NCBI RefSeq assembly: GCF_011299595.1
Contig: NZ_CP049867.1
Location: 2,108,001 to 2,172,000 of the forward strand
Reading direction: 5' to 3'
Length of the DNA stretch: 64,000 nt
Source: Nocardioides sp. HDW12B
GTDB lineage: Bacteria; Actinomycetota; Actinomycetes; Propionibacteriales; Nocardioidaceae
Made by a program: the position numbers and the translations under genes. Of this stretch, positions 52,178-62,224 are shown piece by piece (position 1 is the stretch's first letter; each line of letters begins with the position of its first letter). A model generated the notes under the pieces. It was not told the DNA's origin and searched no databases. It saw only the letters and a list, made by a program, of their open reading frames with translations.

Positions 52178-52834
52178 TCAGGAGCGGGAGGTGCCGCGCA
52201 CGACGTCGACGAAGAACGCGTGCACTCGCGGATCGCCGGTGACCTCGGGGTGGAACGACGTGGCGACGAGGTGCGCCTGCCGGACCGCGACGATCCTACC
52301 CGTGGCGGGTCCGGTGGCCACGGTGCCGACGACCTCGACGTCGGGACCGACCTTCTCCACCCAGGGCGCGCGGATGAAGAGGGCGTGGAAGGGGCGGTCG
52401 AGCGAGCCCAGGTGCTCCAGGTGCAGGTCGGCCTCGAAGGAGTCGACCTGGCGGCCGAAGGCGTTGCGGCGCACGACCACGTCGAGCCCGCCGATGGTCT
52501 CCTGGTCGGCGGTCCCGCCCTCGATGCGGTCGGCCAGCATGATCATCCCGGCGCAGGTGCCGAACATCGGCAGGCCGTCGCGCGCCGCCTCCCGCAGCGG
52601 CTCGAGCAGGTCGAAGACGCGGGCGAGCTTCGACATCGTCGTCGACTCCCCGCCGGGGAGGATCAGCCCGTCGACCTCGCCGAGCTCACGGGCACGACGT
52701 ACCGGCACGCCCTGCGCGCCGACGGCGGCGAGCATCGCGACGTGCTCGCGCACGTCGCCCTGCAGCGCGAGCACCCCGATGCGGGGCGCCGCGGACGCGG
52801 GAGCGGAGGAGGGAGCCGTGGCGCCCGTGGTCAC
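52178..52834 (-). CDS. pdxT: Pyridoxal 5'-phosphate synthase glutaminase subunit
   Basis: A 218-aa class I glutaminase supplying ammonia to PdxS. It has the [13 protein letters not shown] opening, [14 protein letters not shown], the nucleophile elbow GTCAGMIML with the catalytic Cys near residue 93, and the His-Glu pair in [10 protein letters not shown] 17-residue Ala/Ser/Pro-rich N-terminus precedes the domain. Its start overlaps the pdxS stop by 4 nt. The protein works as a PdxS12-PdxT12 complex. Confidence 0.96.
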   Translation of the reverse strand: MTTGATAPSSAPASAAPRIGVLALQGDVREHVAMLAAVGAQGVPVRRARELGEVDGLILPGGESTTMSKLARVFDLLEPLREAARDGLPMFGTCAGMIMLADRIEGGTADQETIGGLDVVVRRNAFGRQVDSFEADLHLEHLGSLDRPFHALFIRAPWVEKVGPDVEVVGTVATGPATGRIVAVRQAHLVATSFHPEVTGDPRVHAFFVDVVRGTSRS

Positions 52835-53766
52835 CAGCCGCGCTCGGAGAGCCGGTGCGGCTCGGGGATCTCGTCGACGTTGAGGCCGACCATGGCCTCG
52901 CCGAGGCCGCGCGACACCTTCGCGACGACGTCGGGGTCGTCGTAGAAGGTGGTGGCCTTGACGATCGCCTCGGCGCGCTGCACCGGGTTGCCGGACTTGA
53001 AGATGCCCGAGCCGACGAAGACGCCCTCGGCGCCGAGCTGCATCATCATCGCCGCGTCGGCCGGGGTGGCGATGCCGCCCGCGGTGAAGAGCACGACGGG
53101 GAGCTTGCCGGTCTCGGCGACCTCGCGGACCAGCGGGTACGGCGCCTGCAGCTCCTTGGCCGCGACGTAGAGCTCGTCGGCAGGCAGCGAGGACAGGCGG
53201 CGCAGCTCGGCGCGGATCGTGCGCATGTGGGTGACGGCGTTGGAGACGTCACCGGTGCCGGCCTCGCCCTTGGAGCGGATCATCGCCGCGCCCTCGGAGA
53301 TGCGACGCAGCGCCTCACCGAGGTTGGTGGCGCCGCACACGAAGGGGGCGGTGAACTGCCACTTGTCGATGTGGTTGGCGTAGTCGGCCGGGCTCAGCAC
53401 CTCGGACTCGTCGATGTAGTCGACCCCGAGGCTCTGCAGGACCTGGGCCTCGGCGAAGTGGCCGATGCGGGCCTTGGCCATCACCGGGATGGAGACGGTC
53501 TCGATGATGCTGTCGATCATGTCGGGGTCGCTCATCCGCGACACGCCGCCCTGGGCCCGGATGTCGGCGGGCACGCGCTCGAGCGCCATCACCGCGACGG
53601 CACCGGCGTCCTCGGCGATCTTCGCCTGCTCGGCGGTCACGACGTCCATGATGACGCCGCCCTTGAGCATCTCGGCCATGCCGCGCTTGACGCCGTCGGT
53701 GCCGGTGAGCCGGTTCTCGTGCGGGACGTTCTCGGTCTGCTGGGGGGAGGTCTGCGGTGCGTTCAC
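52831..53766 (-). CDS. pdxS: Pyridoxal 5'-phosphate synthase lyase subunit
   Basis: A 311-aa TIM-barrel enzyme that assembles PLP from ribose 5-phosphate, glyceraldehyde 3-phosphate and ammonia. Recognisable segments are [40 protein letters not shown] (with the Schiff-base lysine in the MAKARIGHF segment) and [20 protein letters not shown]. It leads the pdxS-pdxT pair. The PLP made would serve, among others, the two class IV aminotransferases at the edges of the window. Confidence 0.97.
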   Translation of the reverse strand: MNAPQTSPQQTENVPHENRLTGTDGVKRGMAEMLKGGVIMDVVTAEQAKIAEDAGAVAVMALERVPADIRAQGGVSRMSDPDMIDSIIETVSIPVMAKARIGHFAEAQVLQSLGVDYIDESEVLSPADYANHIDKWQFTAPFVCGATNLGEALRRISEGAAMIRSKGEAGTGDVSNAVTHMRTIRAELRRLSSLPADELYVAAKELQAPYPLVREVAETGKLPVVLFTAGGIATPADAAMMMQLGAEGVFVGSGIFKSGNPVQRAEAIVKATTFYDDPDVVAKVSRGLGEAMVGLNVDEIPEPHRLSERGW

Positions 53767-53775
53767 GTCTCCAGG

Positions 53776-55020
53776 TTACGTCCCCGACGGTGCCGGAGAC
53801 CAACCGAGACGGGGCCCCCGGCGTCCGCCCCCGGGAGCGTCCTGACCGGCACCCGCGTCGGCGTACACCTCGAGCACCTGCGGCGCGACGACGGACCAGT
53901 CGAAACAGGCGTACGCCGCCTCGTGGCCGGCCCGCGCGAGCTGCTCGCTGAGAGCGAGATCACCCAGCAGGGTGCACACCCCGGCGGCCAGGGCGGCGGC
54001 GTCCTCCGACGGCACCAGCAGCCCGCGGCGGCCGTCGTCGAGCACGGCACGGAAGGCGACGAGGTCGCTGGCCACGACCGGGAGCCCGGCCGCCATCGCC
54101 TCGGTCAGCACGATGCCGAAGCTCTCGCCCCCGGTGTTGGGGGCCACGAGCACCCGGGCCCGGGCCAAGCGCTCGACCTTGCCGTCGTCGCTGAGTCGTC
54201 CGGCCGCCTCGACCACGTCGTCGACGGCGAGCCCCAGCGGCTCCAGCGCGCGGCGCAGCGCCGAGGCCGGCTCCCGCGGCAGCCGGTCGCCGCCGACCAC
54301 GACCAGCCGGGTGCCCGGGTGGCGGGCCACGATCTCGGGCAGCGCCTCGAGCAGGACCTGCAGGCCTTTGCGGGGCTCGTCCGGACGCCCCACGAAGACC
54401 AGGTCGTGGCGCTCGGCGAGCGGCGGCGCGGTGCGGGTGCGGTCGAGGTCGGCCACCGTGACGCCGTTCGGGACCGGGACCGCGTCGACCTGGTGGTAGC
54501 GCAGCAGCGTGCGGCGGGCCTCCTCGGAGACGACGATGTGCGCGTCGATGCGCGGCAGCACCTGGCGCAGCACGGTCGGGGCCGCCACCCGCAGCGCCAG
54601 CGCGCGGTCCTGGGCGATGTGGTGGGTGGCCACCACCGGCACCGGCTCCTCGAGCAGCGCGCGGACCGCGGTGAAGGACGTGCTCGGTGCGGCCGGCTCG
54701 TGGACGTGGACGACGTCGAAGCGGCCCTGCGCGAGCCAGGCGCGGACCTGGCGGCGCGCCCCCATCCGCACCGGGGCGACCGAGCCGTTGAACGGCAGCG
54801 CCTGTCCCTCCCCCACCACCGTCACGTGGGGGGACCGGGCGCGGTCGGTGTCGCCGGGTGCGAGCACCTCGACGTGGTGCCCGGCGGCGCGCAGGCCGGC
54901 GGCCAGGCCGGCGACGTGCTGCTGGACGCCGCCAAAGGTGTCGAGCGAGTAGGGGCACACCATGCCGACGCGCAGGCCGTGGGGGGCGGGCGCAGGCACG
55001 GGCGGCCGTCGCGCGCTCAT
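53776..55020 (-). CDS. pimA: PimA-like phosphatidylinositol mannosyltransferase
   Basis: A 414-aa GT4-family GT-B glycosyltransferase. The N-terminal GMVCPYSLDTFGGVQQHVAGLA is the PimA hallmark, FDVVHVHEPAAPSTS carries the catalytic-type His, and GGESFGIVLTEAMAAGLPVVAS is the donor-binding E-x7-E motif. It would transfer mannose from GDP-mannose to phosphatidylinositol at the inner membrane face, the first step of PIM synthesis. The ATG at 55020 overlaps the patA stop (ATGA). It follows pgsA-type and patA genes in the order seen in mycobacteria, which supports the assignment. The C-terminus is Gly/Arg-rich. Confidence 0.88.
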   Translation of the reverse strand: MSARRPPVPAPAPHGLRVGMVCPYSLDTFGGVQQHVAGLAAGLRAAGHHVEVLAPGDTDRARSPHVTVVGEGQALPFNGSVAPVRMGARRQVRAWLAQGRFDVVHVHEPAAPSTSFTAVRALLEEPVPVVATHHIAQDRALALRVAAPTVLRQVLPRIDAHIVVSEEARRTLLRYHQVDAVPVPNGVTVADLDRTRTAPPLAERHDLVFVGRPDEPRKGLQVLLEALPEIVARHPGTRLVVVGGDRLPREPASALRRALEPLGLAVDDVVEAAGRLSDDGKVERLARARVLVAPNTGGESFGIVLTEAMAAGLPVVASDLVAFRAVLDDGRRGLLVPSEDAAALAAGVCTLLGDLALSEQLARAGHEAAYACFDWSVVAPQVLEVYADAGAGQDAPGGGRRGPRLGWSPAPSGT

Positions 55021-55958
55021 GCGCTCTCCCCCCGGGGCTCCGGCGCGGGGAGGTCGTCGACGAAGACCCGCTGCATCATGTGCCAGTCGGCGGGGTCCGC
55101 GACCAGCGCGTCGGTGAACGCGTCGGCGACCCGCTGGGTGGCGGTCTCCACGCCCAGCGCGGCGACGTCCACCTCCTGGTGGAACGTGATCTGGAGCCGG
55201 TCGCCGCGGTAGGCGGTCGTGATCGGCACCAGGGCGGCCCCGGTCTCCAGCGCCAGGGCGGCGGGCCCGCGCGGCATCCGGGCCGCGTGGCCGCAGAGCG
55301 TGACGTCGACGGCGCTGCGGCTGAGGTCGCGGTCGGCCAGCAGCGGGGCGAACCCGCCGGCCCGGACGTGCTCGGCCAGTCGCGGCAGGGGCGGCTCGCC
55401 GCCGGTCAGCGGCAGGATCGTCATGCCCAGCGAGGACCGGAAGGCGACGAACTCGTCGTACAGGCGCTCGGGGCGCAGCCGCTCGGCGACCGTCATCACC
55501 GGCGCGCCGGTGGCGCAGGCCCAGGCACCGGCCCAGTCCCAGTTCCCCTGGTGGGGCAGGGCGGCGACCACCCCCCTCCCCGCGTCGTACGGCGTGCGCA
55601 GCCGCTCCTCGTGGACCGTCGTGACGCGGGCGACGAGGTCGTCGGTGGGCCACGACGGCAGCCGGAACGACTCGCACCAGTAGCGCAGGTAGGAGTGCAC
55701 TCCCTCGCGGGTCAGCTCGTCGAGGGCGTCGTGGTCGAGCTCGGGGCGCACTCGCGCCAGGTTGGCCCGGAGCCGGTGCACGGAGGTGCCGTGCCGGGCG
55801 TGCATGCGGGCCGCGATGCGGTCGAAGAGCGCGCGGGCGTGGTCCTCCGACAGCCGGCCGACGCCCCGCCAGCCGGCGACGTAGGCCGCCGCGACCGCCT
55901 GCTCGGTGCCGGAGGCGAACGCCCGCTCCAGGGTGGCCAGGACCGGGTGGGGGCTCAC
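55017..55958 (-). CDS. patA: PatA-like phosphatidylinositol mannoside acyltransferase
   Basis: A 313-aa lysophospholipid-type acyltransferase of the HtrB/LpxL superfamily. The catalytic H-x4-D motif is PHQGNWDWAG near residue 134, and ADRDLSRSAVDVTLCG with MPRGPAALALETGAALVPI forms the acceptor side. By position between the CDP-alcohol transferase and pimA it should palmitoylate the mannose of PIM. No clear transmembrane helix, as in its relatives that associate peripherally with the membrane. Both ends overlap neighbours by 4 nt. Confidence 0.88.
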   Translation of the reverse strand: MSPHPVLATLERAFASGTEQAVAAAYVAGWRGVGRLSEDHARALFDRIAARMHARHGTSVHRLRANLARVRPELDHDALDELTREGVHSYLRYWCESFRLPSWPTDDLVARVTTVHEERLRTPYDAGRGVVAALPHQGNWDWAGAWACATGAPVMTVAERLRPERLYDEFVAFRSSLGMTILPLTGGEPPLPRLAEHVRAGGFAPLLADRDLSRSAVDVTLCGHAARMPRGPAALALETGAALVPITTAYRGDRLQITFHQEVDVAALGVETATQRVADAFTDALVADPADWHMMQRVFVDDLPAPEPRGESA

Positions 55959-56587
55959 GGGGTCAGGCCGTGGGCCTGCTGCCGGACCACGAGGATGCGC
56001 TGCACCACGGTGACGGTGCTGGCGATGGCGAGCACCGCGAGGGTGATCGGGATGAGCACGAGCGCGCCCTCGCCGACCCCGAGGACGTTGAGCAGGTCGG
56101 CCACGCCGGTCATGACGAGGATCGCCACGAGCCGGTCGGCGCGCTCGGCGATGCCGACCTTGGCCTGCATGCCCAGCGACTCGGCGCGGGCGCGGGCGTA
56201 GGAGGTGACCGAGCCCATCGTCAGGCAGTAGATCGCCAGGGCGGCGAGCAGGTCGTTCTCGCCGGGGCCCACGTAGTACATCGCCAGCGCGCCGAAGATG
56301 GCGGCGTCGGCGATGCGGTCGAGGGTGGAGTCGAGGAACGCGCCGAAGCTGCTGGTCCGGCCGGACTGGCGCGCCATCGCGCCGTCGACGAGGTCGGAGA
56401 ACACGAAGGCGGTGATCACCAGCACGCCGACGAGCAGCTCGCCCTGCGGGAAGAAGACCACCGCGCCGGCGCAGACGCCGAGGGTGCCGACCAGGGTGAC
56501 GACGTCGGGGCTGACCCCGGCTCGCAGGAGGCCCCGGACCACCGGGTTGAAGAGGCTGGTCCAGAACGCGCGGAATCTTTCCATCAT
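55955..56587 (-). CDS. CDP-alcohol phosphatidyltransferase (phosphatidylinositol phosphate synthase type)
   Basis: This 210-aa polytopic membrane enzyme carries the CDP-alcohol phosphatidyltransferase signature D-x2-D-G-x2-A-R-x8-G-x3-D-x3-D, seen as DLVDGAMAR followed by FGAFLDSTLDR. By gene order (thrS-HIT-this-patA-pimA) it corresponds to PgsA1, which makes phosphatidylinositol phosphate from CDP-diacylglycerol and inositol 1-phosphate, the lipid base for PIMs. There are two adjacent Met codons at the start (56587, 56584). The family alone does not distinguish inositol from glycerol phosphate acceptors. Confidence 0.9.
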   Translation of the reverse strand: MMERFRAFWTSLFNPVVRGLLRAGVSPDVVTLVGTLGVCAGAVVFFPQGELLVGVLVITAFVFSDLVDGAMARQSGRTSSFGAFLDSTLDRIADAAIFGALAMYYVGPGENDLLAALAIYCLTMGSVTSYARARAESLGMQAKVGIAERADRLVAILVMTGVADLLNVLGVGEGALVLIPITLAVLAIASTVTVVQRILVVRQQAHGLTP

Positions 56588-56616
56588 GGCGACGCCAGAC
56601 TAGACGGTCGCCCGGG

Positions 56617-57183
56617 TCACACCGTGTCCCAGGCCTCCGCGAGCAGCCGGCGGGTCTCGGTCAGCAGCTGCGGCAGCGTCTTGGTGCGCCCGATGATCGG
56701 CATGAAGTTGGCGTCGCCGCCCCAGCGCGGCACGACGTGCTGGTGCAGGTGAGCGGCGATGCCGGCACCCGCGACCGACCCCTGGTTCATCCCGAGGTTG
56801 AAGCCGTGGGCACCGCTGACGGCCTTGATGACCCGCATCGCCCGCTGGGTGAGGTGGGCGACCTCGACGGTCTCCTCCTCGGTCAGGTCGGGGTAGCTCG
56901 CGACGTGCCGGAAGGGGCAGACCATGAGGTGGCCCGACGAGTACGGGTAGAGGTTGAGCACCACGAAGCACTGCTCGCCGCGGTGCACGACCAGGCCGTC
57001 CTCGTCACCCATCTGCGGGATCTGGCAGAACGGACAGGTCTCGGAGGTGCCGTCGGCCGGCTTGTTCTCGCCGGAGATGTAGGCCATCCGGTGCGGCGTC
57101 CACAGCCGCTCGAGGGCGTCGGGCTCTCCCGCCCCGCCCTGGTGGTGGGTGGTCCCGGGGCTCTCGCTCCCCTGCTCGCTCAC
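56617..57183 (-). CDS. HIT-domain hydrolase/phosphorylase
   Basis: A 188-aa HIT-family protein with the catalytic triad motif HLHQHVVPRW at about residue 143 and a CPFCQI zinc-type Cys pair near residue 50. The sequence resembles the actinobacterial Ap4A phosphorylase / Fhit-type branch, which breaks down dinucleoside polyphosphates. The N-terminal 25 residues are a variable Gly/Ser/His-rich leader. It starts 7 nt after the thrS stop and precedes the PIM genes; this order is conserved in Mycobacterium and Streptomyces. Confidence 0.9.
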   Translation of the reverse strand: MSEQGSESPGTTHHQGGAGEPDALERLWTPHRMAYISGENKPADGTSETCPFCQIPQMGDEDGLVVHRGEQCFVVLNLYPYSSGHLMVCPFRHVASYPDLTEEETVEVAHLTQRAMRVIKAVSGAHGFNLGMNQGSVAGAGIAAHLHQHVVPRWGGDANFMPIIGRTKTLPQLLTETRRLLAEAWDTV

Positions 57184-57190
57184 CCGCGCC

Positions 57191-59179
57191 TCAGACCTGC
57201 TCGCGGCCGGCCACCGCGGCCTGGACGCGTGCGATCGCCTCGTCGACGGGTACGCCGTTCTCCTGCTCGCCGTTGCGGTAGCGGAACGAGACCGCGCCGG
57301 CCTCGAGGTCGCGGTCGCCGACCAGCATCATGAAGGGCACCTTCTCCAGCTGGGCGTTGCGGATCTTCTTCTGCATCCGCTCGTCGCTGCCGTCGATCTC
57401 GACCCGCAGGCCGAGCCGCCGCATCTTCTCGGCGGTCTCGAACAGGAAGTCCTGGTGGCGCTCGGCCACCGGGATGCCGACCACCTGCACCGGCGCGAGC
57501 CAGGGCGGGAAGGCGCCGGCGTAGTGCTCGACGAGCACGCCGAGGAACCGCTCGATCGAGCCGAACTTGGCCGAGTGGATCATCACCGGGCGCTGGCGCG
57601 AGCCGTCCGCGGCGACGTACTCGAGCTCGAAGCCGCGCGGCTGGTTGAAGTCGTACTGGATGGTCGACATCTGCCAGGTCCGGCCGATGGCGTCGCGCGC
57701 CTGCACCGAGATCTTCGGTCCGTAGTACGCCGCGCCGCCGGGGTCGGGGACCAGCTCGAGGCCGGACTCGGTGGCGACGTCGGAGAGCACCTTGGTGGCG
57801 ACCTGCCACTCCTCGTCGGAGCCGACGAACTTGTCGGGCTTGGAGTCGTCACGGGTCGACAGCTCGAGGTAGAAGTCGTCGAGGCCGAAGTCGCGGAAGA
57901 GGCTGAGGCAGAAGTCGAGCAGGTGCTTGATCTCCGCCGGGGCCTGCTCGGGGGTGACGTAGGAGTGCGAGTCGTCCTGCGTCATCCCGCGCACGCGGGT
58001 GAGGCCGTGGACGACGCCCGACTTCTCGTTGCGGTAGACGCCGCCGAACTCGAAGAGCCGCAGCGGCAGCTCGCGGTAGGAGCGGCCGCGGGACTGGTAG
58101 ATGAGGTTGTGCATCGGGCAGCTCATCGCCTTGAGGCGGTACTCCGCGCCGTCGAGCTTCATCGGCGGGAACATGCCGTCGGCGTAGTAGGGCAGGTGGC
58201 CCGAGGTGTGGAAGAGGCCGTCCTTGGAGATGTGCGGCGTGCCGACGTAGGAGAAGCCCTCCTCGATGTGCCGGCGGCGGACGTAGTCCTCCATCTCCCG
58301 CTTGATGACGCCGCCCTTGGGGTGGAAGACCGCGAGGCCGGAGCCGAGCTCGTCGGGGAAGGAGAAGAGGTCGAGCTCTCGCCCCAGCTTGCGGTGGTCG
58401 CGACGCTCCGCCTCGGCGATGCGCTCGAGGTGCGCCTCCAGCTCCTCCTTCGACGGCCAGGCGGTGCCGTAGAGACGCTGCAGCTGCTTGTTCTTCTCGT
58501 CGCCGCGCCAGTACGCCGCCGCCGAGCGCATCAGCTTGAACGCCGGGATGCGCTTGGTGGTGGGCAGGTGCGGGCCGCGGCACAGGTCCTTCCAGGCCAG
58601 GTCGCCGTTGCGGCGGTGGTTGTCGTAGATCGTCAGCTCGCCGGCGCCGACCTCGACGTTGGCCCCCTCGGCGGCGTCGTCGGCCGAGCCGGAGCCCTTG
58701 AGGCCGATGAGCTCGAGCTTGTAGGGCTCGTCCGCGAGCTCGGCGATCGCGTCGCCGTCAGAGACCGCGCGTCGCGAGAAGCGCTGGCCCTCCTTGATGA
58801 TCTTGCGCATCCGGGTCTCGATCTTCTCGAGGTCCTCCGGGACGAACGGCTCAGCGACGTCGAAGTCGTAGTAGAAGCCGTTCTCGATCGGCGGGCCGAT
58901 GCCCAGCTTGGCGTCGGGGAACAGCTCCTGGACGGCCTGGGCCATCACGTGGGCGGTCGAGTGGCGCAGGATGTCGAGGCCGTCCGGCTCCGACATCGCG
59001 ACCCCCTCGACCACGTCGCCGTCGGCCAGCTCGTGGGCGAGGTCGCGCAGCTCACCGCCGACACGCGCCGCGATCACCTCGGGCGACTCGGCGAACAGCT
59101 CCCAGGCCTTGGTGCCCGTGGTGACGGCTCGCTCCGCGCGCTCTGCTGCGTGGACGACGGTCACCTTGATCTCGGACAC
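57191..59179 (-). CDS. thrS: Threonyl-tRNA synthetase
   Basis: A full-length ThrRS of 662 aa. The N-terminal TGS domain (about residues 1-65) is followed by the editing domain with [18 protein letters not shown], the class II core with [20 protein letters not shown] and [13 protein letters not shown], and the C-terminal anticodon-binding domain with the [11 protein letters not shown] segment. The GTG at 59179 is chosen because AGGGAG lies 5 nt upstream and the family begins MSEIKVTV. No T-box leader is apparent in the 212-bp divergent gap. First gene of the thrS-HIT-PIM operon. Confidence 0.96.
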   Translation of the reverse strand: MSEIKVTVVHAAERAERAVTTGTKAWELFAESPEVIAARVGGELRDLAHELADGDVVEGVAMSEPDGLDILRHSTAHVMAQAVQELFPDAKLGIGPPIENGFYYDFDVAEPFVPEDLEKIETRMRKIIKEGQRFSRRAVSDGDAIAELADEPYKLELIGLKGSGSADDAAEGANVEVGAGELTIYDNHRRNGDLAWKDLCRGPHLPTTKRIPAFKLMRSAAAYWRGDEKNKQLQRLYGTAWPSKEELEAHLERIAEAERRDHRKLGRELDLFSFPDELGSGLAVFHPKGGVIKREMEDYVRRRHIEEGFSYVGTPHISKDGLFHTSGHLPYYADGMFPPMKLDGAEYRLKAMSCPMHNLIYQSRGRSYRELPLRLFEFGGVYRNEKSGVVHGLTRVRGMTQDDSHSYVTPEQAPAEIKHLLDFCLSLFRDFGLDDFYLELSTRDDSKPDKFVGSDEEWQVATKVLSDVATESGLELVPDPGGAAYYGPKISVQARDAIGRTWQMSTIQYDFNQPRGFELEYVAADGSRQRPVMIHSAKFGSIERFLGVLVEHYAGAFPPWLAPVQVVGIPVAERHQDFLFETAEKMRRLGLRVEIDGSDERMQKKIRNAQLEKVPFMMLVGDRDLEAGAVSFRYRNGEQENGVPVDEAIARVQAAVAGREQV

Positions 59180-59391
59180 GGGAACTCCCTGGTCGTGACG
59201 GTCGGCGGGCCGCGCGCTCGCGGCCACCGGGTCGACGTACGTCGGCCGTGGCGATGGTATCCAGCGCCCGTCGTCACCTTCACCCGAGTTCGCGGCGTGA
59301 CCAGTGGACCGCGGCGCCGACGACCATCGTCATCGGTCTTCGTGGCCCCCGCCACTGGGGACGCGCGGCGGCTCCCTGGTCGGGTGGGGCC

Positions 59392-61065
59392 ATGACCTCT
59401 CCGACATGGTCGCGTCCGGGCCGGCCACCCGCCATCCGGGCCGCGCTGCTGCCGGCGGCGCTGCTCGCCCTGCTGCTCGCCCTGCTGGTCGGAGTCGCAC
59501 CCAGCCCCGCCCCTGCGGCGCGGGCGGCAGCGGCACCGGCACCGGCATCAGCACCGGCGCGGCCGAACATCGTGCTGCTCATGGTCGACGACATGCGGGC
59601 CGACGACCTGCGCTTCATGCCGCGCACACGGCGCCTGATCGGCGGCGAGGGCGTGACCTTCAGCCGTTCCTTCTCGCCCAACCCGCTGTGCTGCCCGGCC
59701 CGGGCCTCGGCCCTGACCGGTCGCTACACCCACAACCACCGTGTCTTCCACGTGTACGCGCCCTGGGGGTTCCGCTCGTTCGACGACCGGTCCACGGTCG
59801 CGACCTGGCTCCAGCACGCCGGCTACGCCACGATCCACCTCGGGAAGTACCTCAACGGCTACGGCTTCATGCGCGAGCCGGGCGCGACGTCGGGGAGCTC
59901 GGTCCACTACGTGCCGCCGGGATGGACGCAGTGGCGGGCCTCCCTCGACGGCGGCCTGCCTCCCGGCCACCCGGCTCGGGGCAGCACCTACGAGTTCTTC
60001 GACACGACCTTGAGCCGCAACGGCGAGGGCTTCCAGCCTCTCGAGGGCCAGTACCAGACCCGCGCCTACGGCCGGATCGCCCGGGAGATCGTCACCCGTC
60101 GCGCGGCCGGCGCACGCCCCTTCTACCTGCAGGTCGCCTTCACCGCCCCGCACAACGGCGGGCCGATCGAGCCCGACGACCCCGGAGACGTGAAGCGCTC
60201 GGACGGGAAGCTCGAGCACTTCGGCACCACGGCACGCCCCGACGACGTCAAGGGCCGCTTCGACCGGACGCTCACCGCCGCGCCCGGAGCGTCCTGGCAC
60301 GACCCCGACTTCAGCGACAAGCCGGCCTACCTCGCCGTCCGGCCGCCCCTCAACGACGCGGAGCGGGCAGCCATGCTCGAGGAGACCCGGCAGCGCGCCG
60401 AGGCGCTGTGGGTCGTGGACCAGCAGGTGGAGCGCACGATCGAGACGCTGCGCGCCACCGGCGAGCTGGACCGGACCCTGGTCGTGTTCACCTCCGACAA
60501 CGGCTTCTACCTCGGCGAGCAGCGCTTCCGCCACGGCAAGGTCTTTCCGCACGAGCCGTCCATCCGGGTGCCGCTGCTGATGCGCGGCCCGGGCATCCCG
60601 GCGGGCGCAATCCGCCGTGACCCGGTCATGTCGATGGACCTGGCCCCGACCTTCGCCGCGGCCGCGGGCGTGGTGCCGCCGGCCACGGTGGACGGCCAGT
60701 CGGTGCTGTCCGTGGCGCGCAACGGTGACGTCGGCTGGCAACGGGGTGTGCTCACCGAGAGCCGACCCGAGGGCAGCATCGTGCGCGACACCGACGAGGC
60801 CGGCCGTCCGCTCGGCGGCGGCGGCACGGCCGACATCCGGTACGCGATCGGCGTGCGCACCGCGCACTTCCTGTACGTCGACCTCGCCACCGGCGAGGAG
60901 GAGCTCTACGACCTCCGCACCGACCCGGAGCAGTACGTCAACCTCGCGGGCCGGCCGGAGTACGCCGCGACCCAGGCGCTGCTGCGCGAGGTGCTGTCCC
61001 GGCTCCGCGCCTGCGACGGCGCCGAGTGCCGACAACCACTGCCCCCCGAGTTGGCCGGGGGCTGA
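59392..61065 (+). CDS. Secreted sulfatase-family enzyme
   Basis: This 557-aa alkaline-phosphatase-superfamily hydrolase has an N-terminal signal (about residues 12-45, very Ala/Leu-rich). RPNIVLLMVDDMRADDL supplies the first metal-binding Asp pair. The sulfatase signature is NPLCCPARASALTGRYTH, in which CCPAR fits C/S-x-P-x-R, so the Cys could be converted to formylglycine by a formylglycine-generating enzyme (not in the window). FTSDNGFYLGEQRFRHGK provides the other metal ligands. The ATG at 59392 puts the signal peptide at the N-terminus; upstream in-frame starts lack one. The substrate (sulfated glycan or aryl sulfate) is unknown. Confidence 0.88.
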   Translation: MTSPTWSRPGRPPAIRAALLPAALLALLLALLVGVAPSPAPAARAAAAPAPASAPARPNIVLLMVDDMRADDLRFMPRTRRLIGGEGVTFSRSFSPNPLCCPARASALTGRYTHNHRVFHVYAPWGFRSFDDRSTVATWLQHAGYATIHLGKYLNGYGFMREPGATSGSSVHYVPPGWTQWRASLDGGLPPGHPARGSTYEFFDTTLSRNGEGFQPLEGQYQTRAYGRIAREIVTRRAAGARPFYLQVAFTAPHNGGPIEPDDPGDVKRSDGKLEHFGTTARPDDVKGRFDRTLTAAPGASWHDPDFSDKPAYLAVRPPLNDAERAAMLEETRQRAEALWVVDQQVERTIETLRATGELDRTLVVFTSDNGFYLGEQRFRHGKVFPHEPSIRVPLLMRGPGIPAGAIRRDPVMSMDLAPTFAAAAGVVPPATVDGQSVLSVARNGDVGWQRGVLTESRPEGSIVRDTDEAGRPLGGGGTADIRYAIGVRTAHFLYVDLATGEEELYDLRTDPEQYVNLAGRPEYAATQALLREVLSRLRACDGAECRQPLPPELAGG

Positions 61066-61072
61066 GGGCACT

Positions 61073-61105
61073 CGAGGCCGGCTCCGCGTCGCGGGGCCGG
61101 CCTCG
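61073..61105. terminator. Terminator hairpin between sulfatase and tRNA-Val
   Basis: Perfect 10-bp arms (CGAGGCCGGC and its complement) with a 13-nt loop, 8 nt after the sulfatase stop and 12 nt beyond the 3' end of the converging tRNA-Val gene; it can serve both. Confidence 0.65.
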
Positions 61106-61117
61106 GAGGAGGAGCGG

Positions 61118-61189
61118 TGGGCGATACTGGGCTCGAACCAGTGACCTCTTCGGTGTGAACGAAGCGCGCTACCACTGCGCCAATCGCCC
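61118..61189 (-). tRNA. tRNA-Val (anticodon CAC)
   Basis: A 72-nt cloverleaf on the minus strand: acceptor GGGCGAT/ATCGCCC, D arm GGCGCAGTGGTAGCGC, anticodon stem CTTCG/CGAAG with loop TTCACAC (CAC, reads GUG), and T arm with loop TTCGAGC. The discriminator is A, and the CCA end is not encoded. It is nearly identical to the tRNA-Val(GAC) gene at 63459-63530, on the opposite strand. Confidence 0.95.
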
Positions 61190-61229
61190 TCGTACGTCGT
61201 GCCCGGTCCGGCCGGGCGACGCGCGGGTC

Positions 61230-61259
61230 ACAGTATCTCATCGTCGCGTCGTCGTTCAC
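61230..61259 (-). promoter_or_regulatory. Probable promoter of tRNA-Val(CAC)
   Basis: On the minus strand GTGAAC (61254-61259) and TACTGT (61230-61235) are separated by 18 nt, about 40 nt before the mature tRNA 5' end. The remainder of the 548-bp gap up to the ssgB-like gene (61190-61737) contains two small hairpins (AGGACC-TT-GGTCCT at 61382 and CTGGTC-TC-GACCAG at 61447) and an AT-richer stretch near 61560-61640, with no supported gene. Confidence 0.42.
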
Positions 61260-61737
61260 ATCGGGCGGTCCCGGCCAGCCGTCCCGCCGACGTCCGGCTC
61301 GCGTCGCACCGGCCCCTCGCGGGATGTCCGTTTCGGGACGTCACGACCGGACGTCGACCCGATGTCCGCGGTGACCCGACTAGGACCTTGGTCCTGGCAC
61401 CTGCGCACCGCCCGCTCGGGGGACCATCCTGAGGTGGTCATCCGGGCTGGTCTCGACCAGTCGCTGCCCGTTTCGGGGGGCTATCACCGCGATGTTCGGG
61501 TTGGTCCCCCATCCGAACGGACAACGGCAGCACCACCCATAGCCAGACCTGACTAGTCATCTGAGGTCAATCACGCGGCAATATCCCGGTTCTAATGGAC
61601 TTTGGTCCCGACCTGGGAGGAATATTGGTCGCGAGGAAGGGCCCGGGAAAGAAGTCCCGGAAAAGTCCCCGAATCGGCGTCATGGAGGCCCTGGGAGGCC
61701 GTCTCCTAGACGTTACTGCCAAGGGAGAGGCATTCAG

Positions 61738-62181
61738 ATGGAGCAGCACATCAACACCAAGCGGGTCGTCACCACCGTCACCAAGACGCTGACGCTGGAC
61801 CTGATCGACGCGACCGGTGCGGCTACCCCGCTCGACACCGAGCTCTCGTACAACCCGGCTGACCCCTTCGCGGTCACCGCCACCTTCCTCACCGTGGCCG
61901 GCGAGGTCCGCTGGACCTTCGGTCGCGACCTGCTCATCGGCGGGCTCTACGAGCCCACCGGCGACGGCGACGTCCACGTGTGGCCCTGCCTCGACACCGA
62001 CGCCCACTCGGTCGTGATGATCGAGCTGTGCTCGCCCGACGGCGAGGCGCTGGTCCAGGCCCGCACCTCCGACATCACCGCCTTCGTCACCGAGATGACG
62101 CAGCTGGTCGCGCCGGGCGCCGAGACCCACCTCGTCGACATCGACGGCGCCATCGCCGCGATCCTGGCCGAGGCCGCCTGA
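61738..62181 (+). CDS. SsgA/SsgB-like sporulation and cell-division protein
   Basis: A 147-aa protein collinear with the SALP (SsgA-like) family. It shows LSYNPADPFAVTATFLTVAGEVRW (read in parts), TFGRDLLIGGLYEPTGDGDV and the C-terminal VWPCLDTDAHSVVMIELCSPDGEALV. In Streptomyces SsgB (SCO1541 at the corresponding locus) positions FtsZ rings for sporulation septation. Orthologues occur in non-sporulating morphologically simple actinobacteria, where a general division or wall role is likely. The ATG at 61738 follows AAGGGAG at a slightly long distance. It is probably a single-gene unit ending before the 37-bp tandem duplication. Confidence 0.85.
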   Translation: MEQHINTKRVVTTVTKTLTLDLIDATGAATPLDTELSYNPADPFAVTATFLTVAGEVRWTFGRDLLIGGLYEPTGDGDVHVWPCLDTDAHSVVMIELCSPDGEALVQARTSDITAFVTEMTQLVAPGAETHLVDIDGAIAAILAEAA

Positions 62182-62224
62182 CCGTCCTGCTCCGGCGGGC
62201 CGGTCGACCGGTCCTGACGTGCTC

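Noticed and set aside
59248-59391. Upstream start for the sulfatase
   Set aside because: Would put about 48 non-conserved residues before the signal peptide.
59180-59391. T-box or other riboswitch before thrS
   Set aside because: No T-box sequence or terminator-antiterminator pair was seen in the gap.
61595-61792. Small gene upstream of the ssgB-like gene
   Set aside because: The C-terminal part overlaps the ssgB-like coding sequence out of frame and no family or good start is visible.
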